Shown: piece after piece, positions 1 through 8,598 of the stretch
Numbering within the stretch: position 1 is the stretch's first letter
Layout: each line of letters starts with the position of its first letter
Source: Hydrogenimonas sp.
GTDB taxonomy: Bacteria > Campylobacterota > Campylobacteria > Campylobacterales > Hydrogenimonadaceae
Assembly: GCA_003945285.1 (NCBI GenBank)
Contig: AP019005.1
Location: 1,688,001 to 1,752,000, forward strand
Length of the DNA stretch: 64,000 nucleotides
Direction: 5' to 3'
Translations under genes and position numbers: made by a program
Notes under the pieces: generated by a model
What the model saw: the letters and a program-made list of their open reading frames with translations, nothing else
Told to the model about the DNA's origin: nothing
The model's database searches: none

Positions 1-801
1 GACCGCGGGCAGCTCTACTGGCTCAAGGTCTACAAGATTCCCGAAGGTTCCAGAACCGCGAAAGGGAAGGCTGTAGTGAACCTGATACAGCTTCAGCCGG
101 ATGAAAACATCATGGCGATCATCCCCACCACCGATTTCGACGAAAGCAAGTCGCTCGCCTTCTTCACCAAAAACGGAATAGTGAAGCGCACAAATCTGAG
201 CGAATTCAAAAATATCCGCTCCGTCGGGGTCAGAGCCATAACGCTAGATGAAGAGGATGACCTGGTGACGGCCAAGATAGTCCTCCCCGAAACCCAGTGG
301 CTCTTTGTTCTTACGAAGAAAGGGATGTGCATACGCTTCCCGGTAAGCGATGCGAGGGAGATCGGGCGGACAGCGCGCGGTGTGACTGCGATCCGCTTCA
401 AGATAGACGGTGACCATGTAGTGGGTGCCACGACGATCAGAGATGAGGAGCAGGAGTTGCTGACAGTCGCCGAGAAGGGTATCGGCAAGCGTACGGAAGC
501 TGGAGAGTACAGGCTTCAAAGCAGGGGCGGCAAAGGCGTTCTGGCTATGAAGCTGACACCCAAAACGGGGGATGCCGTAGGTGTTGTCATCGTAGATGAA
601 AACAAAGACCTTATGGTGCTTACACAGACCGGCAAGATGATACGTGTGGATATGCAGAGTATAAGAAAAGCCGGCAGAAACACCAGCGGGGTGAAAATAG
701 TCCGGCTCGACAGCGGTGACAGAGTGAACTCGATAGCGAGCTGCCCCAAGGAGGAGGTAGAGGAAGATACTTTCGAAAAGCGTGAGGGTGAAGGAGAATA
801 G
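1..801 (+). CDS. gyrA: DNA gyrase subunit A, C-terminal part (5' end outside window)
   Basis: This is the C-terminal beta-pinwheel of GyrA, the part of the type II topoisomerase that wraps DNA so that gyrase can introduce negative supercoils. The reading frame is open from base 1 and begins DRGQLYWLKVYKIPEG, so the true start lies upstream. Several repeats of the pinwheel blade pattern are visible, including FFTKNGIVKRTNLSEF, VLTKKGMCIRFP and VLTQTGKMIRV. The tail is short and acidic (EEVEEDTFEKREGEGE), as is common in this family. It is followed after 44 bases by flgP, the same neighbour order as in Campylobacter jejuni. Identification is secure. Confidence 0.97.
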   Translation, partial: DRGQLYWLKVYKIPEGSRTAKGKAVVNLIQLQPDENIMAIIPTTDFDESKSLAFFTKNGIVKRTNLSEFKNIRSVGVRAITLDEEDDLVTAKIVLPETQWLFVLTKKGMCIRFPVSDAREIGRTARGVTAIRFKIDGDHVVGATTIRDEEQELLTVAEKGIGKRTEAGEYRLQSRGGKGVLAMKLTPKTGDAVGVVIVDENKDLMVLTQTGKMIRVDMQSIRKAGRNTSGVKIVRLDSGDRVNSIASCPKEEVEEDTFEKREGEGE

Positions 802-815
802 GAACGGTTTTTGCT
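800..815 (+). promoter_or_regulatory. candidate sigma-54 (-24/-12) promoter for flgPQ(R)
   Basis: The bases AGGAACGGTTTTTGCT start inside the gyrA stop codon. They match the sigma-54 consensus TGGCACG-N4-TTGCW, with GG at 801-802, GC at 813-814 and the required ten bases between. Transcription would start near 826, leaving room for the CAGGAG ribosome site before the flgP ATG at 846. Sigma-54 control of flagellar genes through FlgR is established in epsilonproteobacteria, but use of this site is an inference. Confidence 0.6.
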
Positions 816-845
816 GGTTGCAAAAGAAAACATCAGGAGTTTTCT

Positions 846-1382
846 ATGAAAAAACGGTCACTGCTCGTACTGGGTCTGATTTCCACCGCTCTTATGGCCG
901 AAACCTGCCCCGCTCCGAAAGTGGAGTCAAGTCCCGGGAATACCGAAGTATCTGCTCAGAAGAGCGGCATCGTATCCCGGCAGGAGATAAGCAAGGTAGA
1001 ATCTCTGAATTCGTATGAAGCGGATAGAACGGGAGACAATACATGTACATTGTCCAAAAGCAATACCATACATTTTCAGGTTGTAGGTCAGGGAGTCGCT
1101 CCCTTAAACACCGTATCGCCGGCACAGGCAATGGCCCTGGCAAAGCGTGCCGCCATAGCTGATGCGTACCGTCAACTCGGAGAGAAGATATGCGGAGTCA
1201 GAGTCGAAGGGCGTGATCTCATCAGGAACATGATGATAAGCCGCTCCACTGTCAGAACAGAGATCGACGCGTTGATCAAAAATGCGAGGATTCTGGACAC
1301 GAAGTTCAAAGACGGCCTGTGCGAGGTGGAGATGGAAGTGACACTGAACGGCAAAGAGTGGTACGCCAGGCTCTCACGCTGA
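846..1382 (+). CDS. flgP: FlgP, LPP20-family flagellar basal disk protein
   Basis: The 178-residue secreted protein belongs to the LPP20 family. Residues 1-18 form a signal peptide (MKKRSLLVLGLISTALMA). The conserved LPP20 region follows, with QAMALAKRAAIADAYRQLGE near residues 98-117 and a mixed alpha/beta end. In C. jejuni FlgP builds the large basal disk under the outer membrane that supports high-torque motility, together with FlgQ. The assignment rests on family plus position: gyrA-flgP-flgQ-flgR-asd is the C. jejuni order. Oddly, no normal lipobox is visible; the first cysteine is preceded by AET, so cleavage by signal peptidase I may be more likely than lipidation. The end overlaps the next gene by 25 bases. 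Confidence 0.8.
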   Translation: MKKRSLLVLGLISTALMAETCPAPKVESSPGNTEVSAQKSGIVSRQEISKVESLNSYEADRTGDNTCTLSKSNTIHFQVVGQGVAPLNTVSPAQAMALAKRAAIADAYRQLGEKICGVRVEGRDLIRNMMISRSTVRTEIDALIKNARILDTKFKDGLCEVEMEVTLNGKEWYARLSR

Positions 1383-1741
1383 CACTGCTTCTGGCCGCAT
1401 ACGCAGCGGCAGAGGAGTATTACATCTCCTACTCACTGACCAGCCGTAATCTTCTGGCTGTCGGAGAGTCCCTGAAGATAAGCAGGGCCATGACTCCGCT
1501 GCATGGCGGAACCGTACCTCTATGCAGCTTTGAAACAGAGGAGAAGAGCTTCCTATCATGGGCACGGAAAAACAGAGCGGCGCTTACCGAGTGTCTCCTC
1601 TCACACGCCGCTTCTATCCGCTCCTACAACAGCTACGTCTCTTTGACCGCAAAGAGGAACCTGGACATTCTGACCACCCCGGTAATACCTGTACAAGTCG
1701 ATTTTAATGATGGATTGGTTACCATAAAAAAAATCCAATAA
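1358..1741 (+). CDS. flgQ: FlgQ-like secreted protein
   Basis: This is a small exported protein of 128 residues if read from the GTG at 1358. That start puts a hydrophobic signal sequence (VVRQALTLTLLLAAYAAA) at the N-terminus, whereas the longer reading frame would bury it. The remainder has no motif I recognise; two cysteines (in PLCSFE and TECLLS) may pair in the periplasm. It overlaps the end of flgP by 25 bases and is followed 15 bases later by flgR, so all three are probably co-transcribed. Position between flgP and flgR matches flgQ of C. jejuni, which is needed for FlgP stability and motility. The name is therefore inferred from synteny more than from sequence. Confidence 0.6.
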   Translation: MVRQALTLTLLLAAYAAAEEYYISYSLTSRNLLAVGESLKISRAMTPLHGGTVPLCSFETEEKSFLSWARKNRAALTECLLSHAASIRSYNSYVSLTAKRNLDILTTPVIPVQVDFNDGLVTIKKIQ

Positions 1742-1756
1742 TCGGGTAGCCGCCAT

Positions 1757-2902
1757 ATGAAAATCGCCATCGTCGAAGACGATATAAATATGCGAAAATC
1801 GCTTGAGATCGCACTCGGAGATTACGACGAGTTCGAAGTCAAGACATTCAGAAACGCCAAAGAGGCTTTAAAGAGACTCGACGAGAGCTACGACCTTGTA
1901 ATTTCCGATATAACGATGCCGGGCATGAACGGCATAGAGTTCGTCGAGGAGCTTCAGGGGCGCTATGAGGTCATAATAATTACAGGCAACGCAACACTGG
2001 GGCGCGCCATCGAGTCGATAAGGCTCGGAGTGAGCGATTTCCTGACAAAACCTTTCGAAGTCGAGACTCTCGTAGAGGCCATACGCAGAAGCCGGAAAGC
2101 TAAGATACGCGCCAAAAGTATCGAGAAGGTCTCCGTCAAAAACGACAACTCCATATTCTACGGCAAATCGGAAGCGCTCGAAAAGACACTCTCCCTCGCG
2201 ATAAAGGCGGCAAAAAGCGATGCGGCGGTTCTGCTGCTCGGAGAGAGCGGCGTCGGCAAAGAGCTCTTCGCGAAAACCATACACGACAACTCATCCAGAA
2301 GCGGCGGCCCCTTCGTTGCGGTAAATATGGCCGCAATTCCCGAGAATCTCATAGAGAGTGAGCTTTTCGGTTTCGAAAAGGGCGCCTTTACCGACGCGGT
2401 AGAGGCAAAAATAGGCAAGTTCGAAGCCGCGCACGGCGGAACCATCTTTCTGGACGAGATAGCGGAGATGCCCTACCACCTGCAGGCAAAACTGCTGCGT
2501 GTTCTGCAGGAGCGCGTCATTCACAGACTCGGCTCCACCTCCGGGACAGATATAGATGTACGCATCGTAGCGGCGACAAATGCCGACATAAAGAGGAAGA
2601 TGGAAAACCAAGAGTTCAGGGAAGACCTCTACTACAGAATAGCTACCATCCCCATCTATATTCCGCCGCTCAGAGAGCGGGGTGAGGAGATAATCCCCAT
2701 AGCCGAACGGACACTGGAAGATATCGTCGCAAGATACAGCCTGGGGCCCAAAGAGTTTTCCAAAGAGGCGAAGGAGAAGCTGGCCTCCTACCACTGGCCC
2801 GGAAACATTCGCGAGCTGATAGCCGTCGTCGAACGAGCCGCGATCTTGAGCGACAATACCGAAATAGATTGCGACGACCTCTTTCTCGATGCACGTTTTT
2901 AA
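1757..2902 (+). CDS. flgR: FlgR, sigma-54-dependent response regulator without DNA-binding domain
   Basis: FlgR is the response regulator that, with the kinase FlgS, activates sigma-54-dependent flagellar hook and rod genes. The receiver domain (about 1-115) has the acidic pocket E7-D8-D9, phosphoacceptor D51, T76 and K98. The AAA+ domain follows, with Walker A GESGVGKE at 162-169, Walker B GTIFLDE at about 228-234 and an arginine-finger region. The sigma-54 contact loop reads GAFTDA (209-214) where the common form is GAFTGA. The protein ends at residue 381, right after the AAA+ lid (HWPGNIREL...DDLFLDARF), with no Fis-type helix-turn-helix. That matches Helicobacter pylori FlgR, which works from solution, and not the longer C. 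jejuni form. Confidence 0.9.
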   Translation: MKIAIVEDDINMRKSLEIALGDYDEFEVKTFRNAKEALKRLDESYDLVISDITMPGMNGIEFVEELQGRYEVIIITGNATLGRAIESIRLGVSDFLTKPFEVETLVEAIRRSRKAKIRAKSIEKVSVKNDNSIFYGKSEALEKTLSLAIKAAKSDAAVLLLGESGVGKELFAKTIHDNSSRSGGPFVAVNMAAIPENLIESELFGFEKGAFTDAVEAKIGKFEAAHGGTIFLDEIAEMPYHLQAKLLRVLQERVIHRLGSTSGTDIDVRIVAATNADIKRKMENQEFREDLYYRIATIPIYIPPLRERGEEIIPIAERTLEDIVARYSLGPKEFSKEAKEKLASYHWPGNIRELIAVVERAAILSDNTEIDCDDLFLDARF

Positions 2903-2910
2903 ACGTTGAC

Positions 2911-2967
2911 CGACCTTACGCAAGAGCCGGGCGGATCGGTGAAACCTACCGGCATCACAATCTTTAC
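2911..2967. repeat. partial copy of dispersed palindromic element
   Basis: This intergenic stretch between flgR and asd begins GACCTTACGCAA (2912), which recurs exactly at 20993 and, inverted, at 35634. It continues with GGATCGGTGAAACCTACC, similar to segments at about 6848 and 54421. No matching right end is seen, so it appears to be a truncated copy of the repeat family described in the findings. Confidence 0.5.
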
Positions 2968-3014
2968 AAACTCGCTTCCGGGCACCGTTTATATAACATT
3001 TTCGATATTTTCGA

Positions 3015-3020
3015 TATAAT
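3015..3020 (+). promoter_or_regulatory. candidate -10 box for asd
   Basis: A perfect TATAAT lies 33 bases upstream of the asd start codon in an AT-rich stretch. No clear -35 is visible, which is usual for sigma-70 promoters in Campylobacterota. Confidence 0.45.
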
Positions 3021-3052
3021 CACGGAACTTTTTCTCAGCAAGGTGAATATCA

Positions 3053-4081
3053 ATGCGCAAATACAATGTTGCCGTAGTAGGCGCCACCGGGGCAGTGGGT
3101 GAAGAGATGCTCCGTGTGATGGAAGAGGTCGACTTTCCGGTTGCCAAACTGGTTCCGCTCGCCAGCGCAAGGAGTGCCGGCGGAACGGTCGGCTACAAAG
3201 ATGAAGATGTCAAAGTCAAGGAGCTTACGGAAACCGTATTCGAAGAGGAGGAGATAGATATCGCCCTCTTCAGCGCGGGCGGGTCAGTATCTGCCAAGTT
3301 CGCTCCTTTCGCCGTCGAAGCGGGTGCGGTCGTCATAGACAATACGAGTCACTTCAGGATGGACCCGGCGGTTCCGCTGGTCGTACCCGAAGTGAACCCG
3401 GAAGATATTGCCGGATGGCGCGAGAAAGGGATCATAGCCAACCCCAACTGCTCCACCATCCAGATGGTGCAGGCCCTCAAGCCGCTCCATGATGCCTACG
3501 GAATAGAGAGAATCGACGTCAGCACCTATCAGGCGACTTCAGGTGCCGGCAAGAGCGCGATGGATGAGTTGGTGCGCCAGATGCAGGAGTTTTTCGCGTT
3601 CAAACTCGACGAGAGTGAACACAGGAAGTTCCCGCACCAGATAGCGCTTAATGTGATTCCGCAGATAGACGTGTTTTTGGACAACGGGTTCACCAAGGAA
3701 GAGATGAAAATGGTCAACGAGACCAACAAGATAATGCACGACTCCATCGAGGTGGCCGCCACATGCGTAAGGGTTCCCACACTCCGCGGACACGCCGAAA
3801 GCATCACGGTGACCTGCAAAAAAGAGCTGGATGCCGACAGCGCACGAGAGACGATAGCGAAGGGTGAAAACATCGTCATTCTCGACGACCCGGCCAACAG
3901 CGTCTACCCCATGCCGACACTCTGTGTAGAGAAGAACGAGACATTCGTCGGCAGAATAAGAGGAGACATCTACCGCCCGAACGTCATACACATGTTCGTA
4001 GTAGCCGACAACCTCAGGGTAGGAGCGGCCACGAACGCCGTACGGATAGCCCAAAAATGGATAGAGATGGAGACAATATGA
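3053..4081 (+). CDS. asd: aspartate-semialdehyde dehydrogenase
   Basis: This enzyme reduces aspartyl-4-phosphate to aspartate 4-semialdehyde with NADPH, the branch point to lysine/diaminopimelate, threonine and methionine. The 342-residue length is normal. The N-terminal NADP-binding loop reads GATGAVGEEM (10-19), and the catalytic cysteine is C133 in NPNCSTIQ. The active-site RGHAES element is also present. A ribosome site (AAGG) precedes the ATG. The stop codon overlaps the start of the next gene in an ATGA, beginning a tightly packed run through hemE to a radical SAM gene. Position directly after flgR matches C. jejuni. Confidence 0.96.
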   Translation: MRKYNVAVVGATGAVGEEMLRVMEEVDFPVAKLVPLASARSAGGTVGYKDEDVKVKELTETVFEEEEIDIALFSAGGSVSAKFAPFAVEAGAVVIDNTSHFRMDPAVPLVVPEVNPEDIAGWREKGIIANPNCSTIQMVQALKPLHDAYGIERIDVSTYQATSGAGKSAMDELVRQMQEFFAFKLDESEHRKFPHQIALNVIPQIDVFLDNGFTKEEMKMVNETNKIMHDSIEVAATCVRVPTLRGHAESITVTCKKELDADSARETIAKGENIVILDDPANSVYPMPTLCVEKNETFVGRIRGDIYRPNVIHMFVVADNLRVGAATNAVRIAQKWIEMETI

Positions 4082-4593
4082 AACTTCTGGAAAAGTTGTT
4101 CGAACATACCCTCTGGAACGGACGCCTCTTTGTCCTCCTGGCTGTAGTATTCAGCCTTATCGCTTCGATAATTCTCTTTATAGTCGCGAGTGTGGATATA
4201 TGGGGCATAACCGTCGAAACCATAAAGATGTACATAGCCCACGAACACCCGCCGCACTTCCATGAAAAACTGGTAGGTGTCATAATCGGTGCCGTAGACC
4301 TCTACCTTATCGCGATAGTGATGCTTATTTTCAGCTTCGGTGTATACGAGCTCTTCATCTCCCAGATAGACCCGGCAAAAGAGTCCGGGGCCTCGAAAAT
4401 CCTGGAGATCCACTCTCTAGACCAGCTCAAGGACAAACTCGCTAAAGTTATCGTCATGGTGCTGGTGGTCACCTTCTTCAAGAAGGCGATGTACACACCG
4501 TACGATTCACCTCTGGATATGCTCTATTTCGCCATCGCGATTCTAGCACTCGGAGGAGCACTATATTTCCTAAGTAAAGGCACAAAAAAATGA
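4078..4593 (+). CDS. UPF0114 (YqhA family) membrane protein
   Basis: The 171-residue integral membrane protein resembles the YqhA/UPF0114 family, whose function is unknown. Hydrophobic segments are visible at about 15-38 ([20 protein letters not shown]), 68-88, 120-135 and 143-162. The start at 4078 forms an ATGA overlap with the asd stop; the longer in-frame start at 4057 would lie inside asd and has no ribosome site. It also overlaps hemE by ATGA at its end, so it is translationally coupled on both sides. There is no evidence that it acts in amino acid or haem synthesis; the coupling may only reflect genome compaction. Confidence 0.85.
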   Translation: MKLLEKLFEHTLWNGRLFVLLAVVFSLIASIILFIVASVDIWGITVETIKMYIAHEHPPHFHEKLVGVIIGAVDLYLIAIVMLIFSFGVYELFISQIDPAKESGASKILEIHSLDQLKDKLAKVIVMVLVVTFFKKAMYTPYDSPLDMLYFAIAILALGGALYFLSKGTKK

Positions 4594-5612
4594 TATTCGT
4601 AGATGCATGTTTCAACAAACCTACCCCATACACACCGGTATGGATGATGCGCCAGGCAGGCAGATACCTTCCCGAATATATGGCTGTACGTGAAGAGGCG
4701 GGAGATTTCCTGAACCTCTGCAAAGATCCCGAAAAAGCGGCGGAAGTGACTCTTCAGCCGGTAGATATAGTAGGCGTAGACGCAGCGATTCTCTTCAGCG
4801 ACATCCTGGTGATCCCTCTTGAGATGGGAATGGATCTGAAATTCGAAAAGGGAGAGGGGCCGGTATTTTCCGATCCGATCAGGACAAAAGAGGATCTGAA
4901 GCGGCTTCAGCCCAATGCTCACGAGCGTCTTACATACGTCTACGACGCCATCAGGATCATCCGCGAAAGACTCGCCGACGATAAAGCCCTCATAGGCTTC
5001 ACAGGCGCGCCATGGACGCTGATAACCTACATGATCGAAGGGCGCGGCACAAAGACCTACAACATAGTCAAAAAGCTCATCTACACGGAGCCCGAGCTCG
5101 TCCATGCTCTCCTTCGCGAAGTTACCGAAGTGGTCAAACTCTATCTCGAAAAGCAGATCGAAGCGGGAGTTAATGTCGTTCAGATATTCGACAGCTGGGC
5201 CGCGGCACTCGAGAAGAGCAAATATTTCGAATTCAGCTGGAACTATATGAAAGAGGTGGCAAGCTACATCAAAGGCAAATACCCCCACATCCCGATCATC
5301 ATGTTCCCCAAAGGCATAGGTGCATACCTGGACGACATAGACGGAGAGTTCGACGTATTCGGTGTAGACTGGGGAACGCCTATGGCCCTAGCAAAAGAGA
5401 AGCTCGGCGACCGCTACGTTCTGCAGGGCAACATGGAGCCGTGCCGCCTCTACTCCAAAGAGGCTACGAAAGAGTGTGTGGAGTCTATCTATAAACTTAT
5501 GCAAAACAGGGGCCACATATTCAACCTCGGCCACGGAATACTCCCCGACGTTCCAGTCGAAAACGCAAAATATTTCGTAGACCTGGTACACGAGATAACG
5601 AAAGAGAAGTGA
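4590..5612 (+). CDS. hemE: uroporphyrinogen decarboxylase
   Basis: HemE removes the four acetate carboxyl groups of uroporphyrinogen III to give coproporphyrinogen III in haem synthesis. The 340-residue protein starts [20 protein letters not shown], with the family signature [15 protein letters not shown]. The second signature [16 protein letters not shown] and the active-site region QIFDSWA are intact. Start and stop both overlap neighbours (ATGA with the upstream gene, GTGA with the downstream one). Haem is needed here for, among others, the cytochrome b of the hydrogenase encoded later in the window. Confidence 0.97.
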   Translation: MIFVDACFNKPTPYTPVWMMRQAGRYLPEYMAVREEAGDFLNLCKDPEKAAEVTLQPVDIVGVDAAILFSDILVIPLEMGMDLKFEKGEGPVFSDPIRTKEDLKRLQPNAHERLTYVYDAIRIIRERLADDKALIGFTGAPWTLITYMIEGRGTKTYNIVKKLIYTEPELVHALLREVTEVVKLYLEKQIEAGVNVVQIFDSWAAALEKSKYFEFSWNYMKEVASYIKGKYPHIPIIMFPKGIGAYLDDIDGEFDVFGVDWGTPMALAKEKLGDRYVLQGNMEPCRLYSKEATKECVESIYKLMQNRGHIFNLGHGILPDVPVENAKYFVDLVHEITKEK

Positions 5613-6562
5613 CACCCTCCAGATACAGGACCATCTTCGGTCCTATCCCCTCCAGACGTTTCGGCATCTCCCTTGGCATAGACCTAAGCCCGGGGGAGAA
5701 GCAGTGTAACTACGACTGCCTCTACTGCGAACTCGCCGCATCGAAACCGGTAGAGATCATAAAGAACCCGCCGAGCGTGGACGAGGTGATAAACGAGCTG
5801 AAGCAGGCCCTCGAAGAGCACCCCGATATAGACGTCATAACGATAACGGCAAACGGAGAACCGACCCTCTACCCGTATCTCAACGAGCTCATAGAGCGCA
5901 TAAACGAGATAAAAAACGGCTACAAAACCCTCATACTGACAAATGCATCGACAATAGACGACCCCAAGATACAAAAAGCCCTCTCGAAGCTCGATATAGT
6001 AAAGCTCTCACTCGACTGCGCCACCGCGGAGTGCTTCAGAAAACTGGACAGACCCATATCCAGTGTCGATCTGAAGAGAGTTATCGAAGGGATAAGGAGC
6101 TTCAGAGAGAGGTTCAAAGGAAGTATGGTCATAGAGATCCTGATGGTACCAAAAATAAACACTACGGAGGTCGAGATAGAGGCACTCAACAAAACCCTGC
6201 TTTCGCTCAAACCGGACCGTATAGACCTCGGTACGGTAGACAGACCGCCCGCATATCCCATAGAACCTCTCGGCTTCAAAGAGCTTCATGAAATAGCAGA
6301 GAAGTTCGACCCGAAACTCCCCGTACACATAGCGAGCCGCCATAAAACGAAAGAGGCCAAAAGCGCCTTCAGCGACGAAGAGATACTCGAGACCCTGCAG
6401 AAACGCCCCCTGACGATGGACGATATAGAGGCACTGATGGACGAAGAGAGCCTCAAGCGCTTCAAACGCCTGCTCGAGAGCGGAAAAATAGAGACCCGAA
6501 AGCTCGGCGGCCTCCTCTTCTACGGCACCGGATTTTCAAAACAGAAACAAAAAACCTCTTGA
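5609..6562 (+). CDS. radical SAM protein (COG0731-like)
   Basis: The 317-residue protein carries the radical SAM iron-sulphur motif CNYDCLYC (C33, C37, C40), binding a [4Fe-4S] cluster and S-adenosylmethionine. The start region [19 protein letters not shown] is typical of the COG0731 group of stand-alone radical SAM proteins, related to but distinct from tRNA wybutosine enzyme TYW1. The glycine-rich SAM loop appears as [11 protein letters not shown]. The C-terminal part (about 240-317) looks like a winged-helix unit. The GTG start overlaps the hemE stop. Substrate is unknown; close Campylobacterota homologues are generally annotated only as radical SAM proteins. Confidence 0.88.
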   Translation: MTPSRYRTIFGPIPSRRFGISLGIDLSPGEKQCNYDCLYCELAASKPVEIIKNPPSVDEVINELKQALEEHPDIDVITITANGEPTLYPYLNELIERINEIKNGYKTLILTNASTIDDPKIQKALSKLDIVKLSLDCATAECFRKLDRPISSVDLKRVIEGIRSFRERFKGSMVIEILMVPKINTTEVEIEALNKTLLSLKPDRIDLGTVDRPPAYPIEPLGFKELHEIAEKFDPKLPVHIASRHKTKEAKSAFSDEEILETLQKRPLTMDDIEALMDEESLKRFKRLLESGKIETRKLGGLLFYGTGFSKQKQKTS

Positions 6563-6587
6563 CAAAGAGCCGCTTTTAGACTATAAT
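6559..6587 (+). promoter_or_regulatory. sigma-70 promoter for tRNA-Asn
   Basis: A consensus -35 TTGACA (6559-6564) and -10 TATAAT (6582-6587) are separated by exactly 17 bases. The -35 overlaps the stop region of the radical SAM gene, and the tRNA begins 37 bases beyond the -10. This is the clearest sigma-70 promoter in the window. Confidence 0.8.
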
Positions 6588-6624
6588 TTCCGCCGTGATT
6601 GACCCAATCGCAACCCTCTAATGT

Positions 6625-6699
6625 TCCGGATTAGCTCAGCGGTAGAGTAGGTGGCTGTTAACCACTTGGTCGCTGGTTCGAATCCAGCATCCGGAGCCA
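6625..6699 (+). tRNA. tRNA-Asn (GTT), CCA encoded
   Basis: The 75-base sequence folds as a complete tRNA. Acceptor strands TCCGGAT and ATCCGGA pair over seven bases, the D-loop reads AGCTCAGCGGTAGAG, and the anticodon loop CTGTTAA gives anticodon GTT. The T-arm GCTGGTTCGAATCCAGC is canonical, the discriminator is G and CCA is encoded. A run of seven T bases follows at once and could contribute to termination. The region downstream is accessory in character, consistent with tRNA genes being common integration points, although no integrase is present. Confidence 0.97.
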
Positions 6700-7262
6700 T
6701 TTTTTTCAATCTCTATTATTCAACTTCACACTCATAGATAGCAAAACTGCCTACCTTATAATCTACCATAAATAGCGGAAATCCTCAATTTTGTCGGTTG
6801 CAAATGGAATATAGCACGGTAATTCAAAACTCAAGAGATAAAGAGACGGGTCGGTGAAATCTGCTAGCATTGCGATTTGAGCGGCAGCGGGGCGTTAAGA
6901 AAACCGCTCCTGCCCGAAGGGTTCCGTAGGAATTTGCGGTTTTCAGCCCCGCTGCCGCGCCCCGAAGGGCAAATCGCACCTGCGTACAGGTTTTGCCGAC
7001 CCGTCTCGGTTTTTTCTTAATGCCCGGCTTTGAATTACCCTGGGAATATCGTAGAATCATCGATTTATGCCGTTTTTTAAAGTTATTCGACAGATACATC
7101 CCTGTCTTTCACGCTCCCGCAAATATTTTCAAATCGGCAAACACCCCGAATTTCACCTCCTTTACTAGCCCAAACAATACTTCTATTATTCAAAGTTTTT
7201 AAAGAGTAATTTAATCAACAAAATATTAAAATATTGTTGTTTAGAGTATACAAAGGTTTAGA
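6700..7262. other. 563-base non-coding region holding a palindromic repeat
   Basis: No convincing gene is seen between tRNA-Asn and the AAA ATPase gene. Most of the space is one long inverted-repeat element (6815-7041, listed separately). A 12-base direct repeat TCTATTATTCAA occurs at 6712-6723 and 7182-7193. Just before the ATPase gene there is a small AT-rich hairpin (around 7218-7241) and AT-rich leader sequence. One 91-codon frame on the minus strand lies wholly inside the palindrome and looks spurious. Confidence 0.7.
6815..7041. repeat. long imperfect palindromic element (type B, copy 1)
   Basis: The element is bounded by the inverted ends GGTAATTCAAA (6819-6829) and TTTGAATTACC (7029-7039). 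Inside, GAGACGGGTCGG (from 6841) is mirrored by CCGACCCGTCTC near 7000, and GCGGCAGCGGGGC by GCCCCGCTGCCGC, so most of the 227 bases could fold into one large stem. The first 18 bases are identical to those at 35324, and the left half resembles 54386-54450. It carries no gene; it looks like a non-autonomous mobile or structural repeat. Confidence 0.75.
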
Positions 7263-8456
7263 ATGATTGAGAAGCTTTTTAGAAAACAGGAGTATATTTA
7301 TAAAAAAATCGAAAATATCACCTACAAAAGGTATTTCTTCGATATTGTAGATTTTAGTGAAAGACTTATAGGTTTGATCGGGGCGAGGGGAATAGGAAAG
7401 ACCACTTTTCTTTTGCAGTATTTGAACTCTCTCGATCTGCCGGATACGAAAAAACTCTACTTCAGTGTCGACAGCATCGTAGCCAGCAATATGAAGCTTT
7501 TCGATGTGGCGGAAGATTTCTATAACCTTGGCGGTAAAGTATTGGTAATTGATGAGATACATAAATACAAAGATTTCGAGATAGAGCTAAAAGAGATATA
7601 TGACTTTTTGGATCTGCAAGTCATCTTCAGCGGTAGCAGCGCCATTGTCATAGAGCACAAAAAAGGAGATCTTAGCAGGAGGGCTGTCGTTTACAGGCTC
7701 AAGGGGCTCAGCTTTAGAGAGTTTTTAGAGTTGAAATTGGACAAAAAATTTGAACGGTGGAGTTTGGAAGAGATACTCTCAGACCATTTGGAGATTGCAA
7801 GAGACATTTGCAAAGAGATCAAGCTGTTAGAACACTTTAAAGAGTATCTGAAATTCGGCTATTATCCATTCTATTTCGAAAACAGAAACAGCTATTGCCT
7901 AAAAATAGAAGAGACCATCAATGCAGTCATAGAGAGCGACTTGCCGATAATCTTCAACATCGAACCGTCAAATATTCACAAACTAAAGCAACTGGTTGCG
8001 TATCTTTGCACTTCAAAGCCGTTCAAACTCAATTTGACGGCTCTTTCGCAAAAGATAGGGATCAACAGAAAAACGCTTTATCAGTATATCTATTACTTGA
8101 CTTTGGGAAACATTTTTACACGGCTGGAAGCCAAAAGCAAAGGTGACACAATTTTCAGCAAACCGGCAAAACTCTATCTGAACAATCCAAACTTGAACAA
8201 TTGCTACTGTCAAGAGAGTGAAACGGGAACGATTAGAGAAGAGTTCTTTTTAAATATGCTGAGCATAAATCATAAAATTTTGTATCCCAAAGAGGGTGAT
8301 TTTTTACTTGACGGCAAATATCTCTTTGAAATCGGCGGAAAAAACAAAAGCTTCAAACAGATAAAAGATATAGCAAACAGCTATATAGCAGCAGATGATA
8401 TCGAGACCGGCTTTGGCAATAAAATACCTCTTTGGCTATTTGGGTTTTTGTATTAA
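7263..8456 (+). CDS. AAA-family ATPase with DUF4143-like C-terminal domain
   Basis: The 397-residue protein has a P-loop GARGIGKTT (40-48), Walker B VLVIDEIHKY (93-102) and a sensor-like IFSGSSA. This is the layout of the AAA_14 plus DUF4143 ATPases, which often carry a winged-helix and a nuclease-like C-terminal part; here a helix-turn-helix-like segment (LNLTALSQKIGINRKTLYQYI) lies near 264-284. Codon use is clearly more AT-rich than in neighbours, and the gene sits downstream of a tRNA, both suggesting acquisition by transfer. The cellular role of this family is unknown; some members resemble archaeal ATPases linked to mobile elements. Confidence 0.85.
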   Translation: MIEKLFRKQEYIYKKIENITYKRYFFDIVDFSERLIGLIGARGIGKTTFLLQYLNSLDLPDTKKLYFSVDSIVASNMKLFDVAEDFYNLGGKVLVIDEIHKYKDFEIELKEIYDFLDLQVIFSGSSAIVIEHKKGDLSRRAVVYRLKGLSFREFLELKLDKKFERWSLEEILSDHLEIARDICKEIKLLEHFKEYLKFGYYPFYFENRNSYCLKIEETINAVIESDLPIIFNIEPSNIHKLKQLVAYLCTSKPFKLNLTALSQKIGINRKTLYQYIYYLTLGNIFTRLEAKSKGDTIFSKPAKLYLNNPNLNNCYCQESETGTIREEFFLNMLSINHKILYPKEGDFLLDGKYLFEIGGKNKSFKQIKDIANSYIAADDIETGFGNKIPLWLFGFLY

Positions 8457-8486
8457 AAGCTGCTTATGCCGGTCAGGCCCCGTATG

Positions 8487-8510
8487 GATTATTGTCACCA
8501 GACCCCTATG
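8487..8510. repeat. inverted repeat left of the phage fragment
   Basis: The sequence around TTGTCACCAGACCCCT is repeated in inverted orientation at 9574-9596 (AGGGGTCTGGTGATAATGAC). Together they flank the tape-measure fragment and the small ORF. A related core (CCTGGTGATAA) also occurs near 50960. Confidence 0.5.
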
Positions 8511-8598
8511 CCTTTTCATGAAAAGATGAAGGTCTCTTAGGCGGTTTTGGGTAGAATTTTTGAGAGGCGGGGTTGCACTTTGTTTGTAAATCTGGGCC

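Noticed and set aside
6712-7193. Attachment-site duplication (TCTATTATTCAA) next to tRNA-Asn
   Set aside because: The 12-base direct repeat does not match the tRNA 3' end, no integrase is present, and the sequence is AT-rich and could recur by chance.
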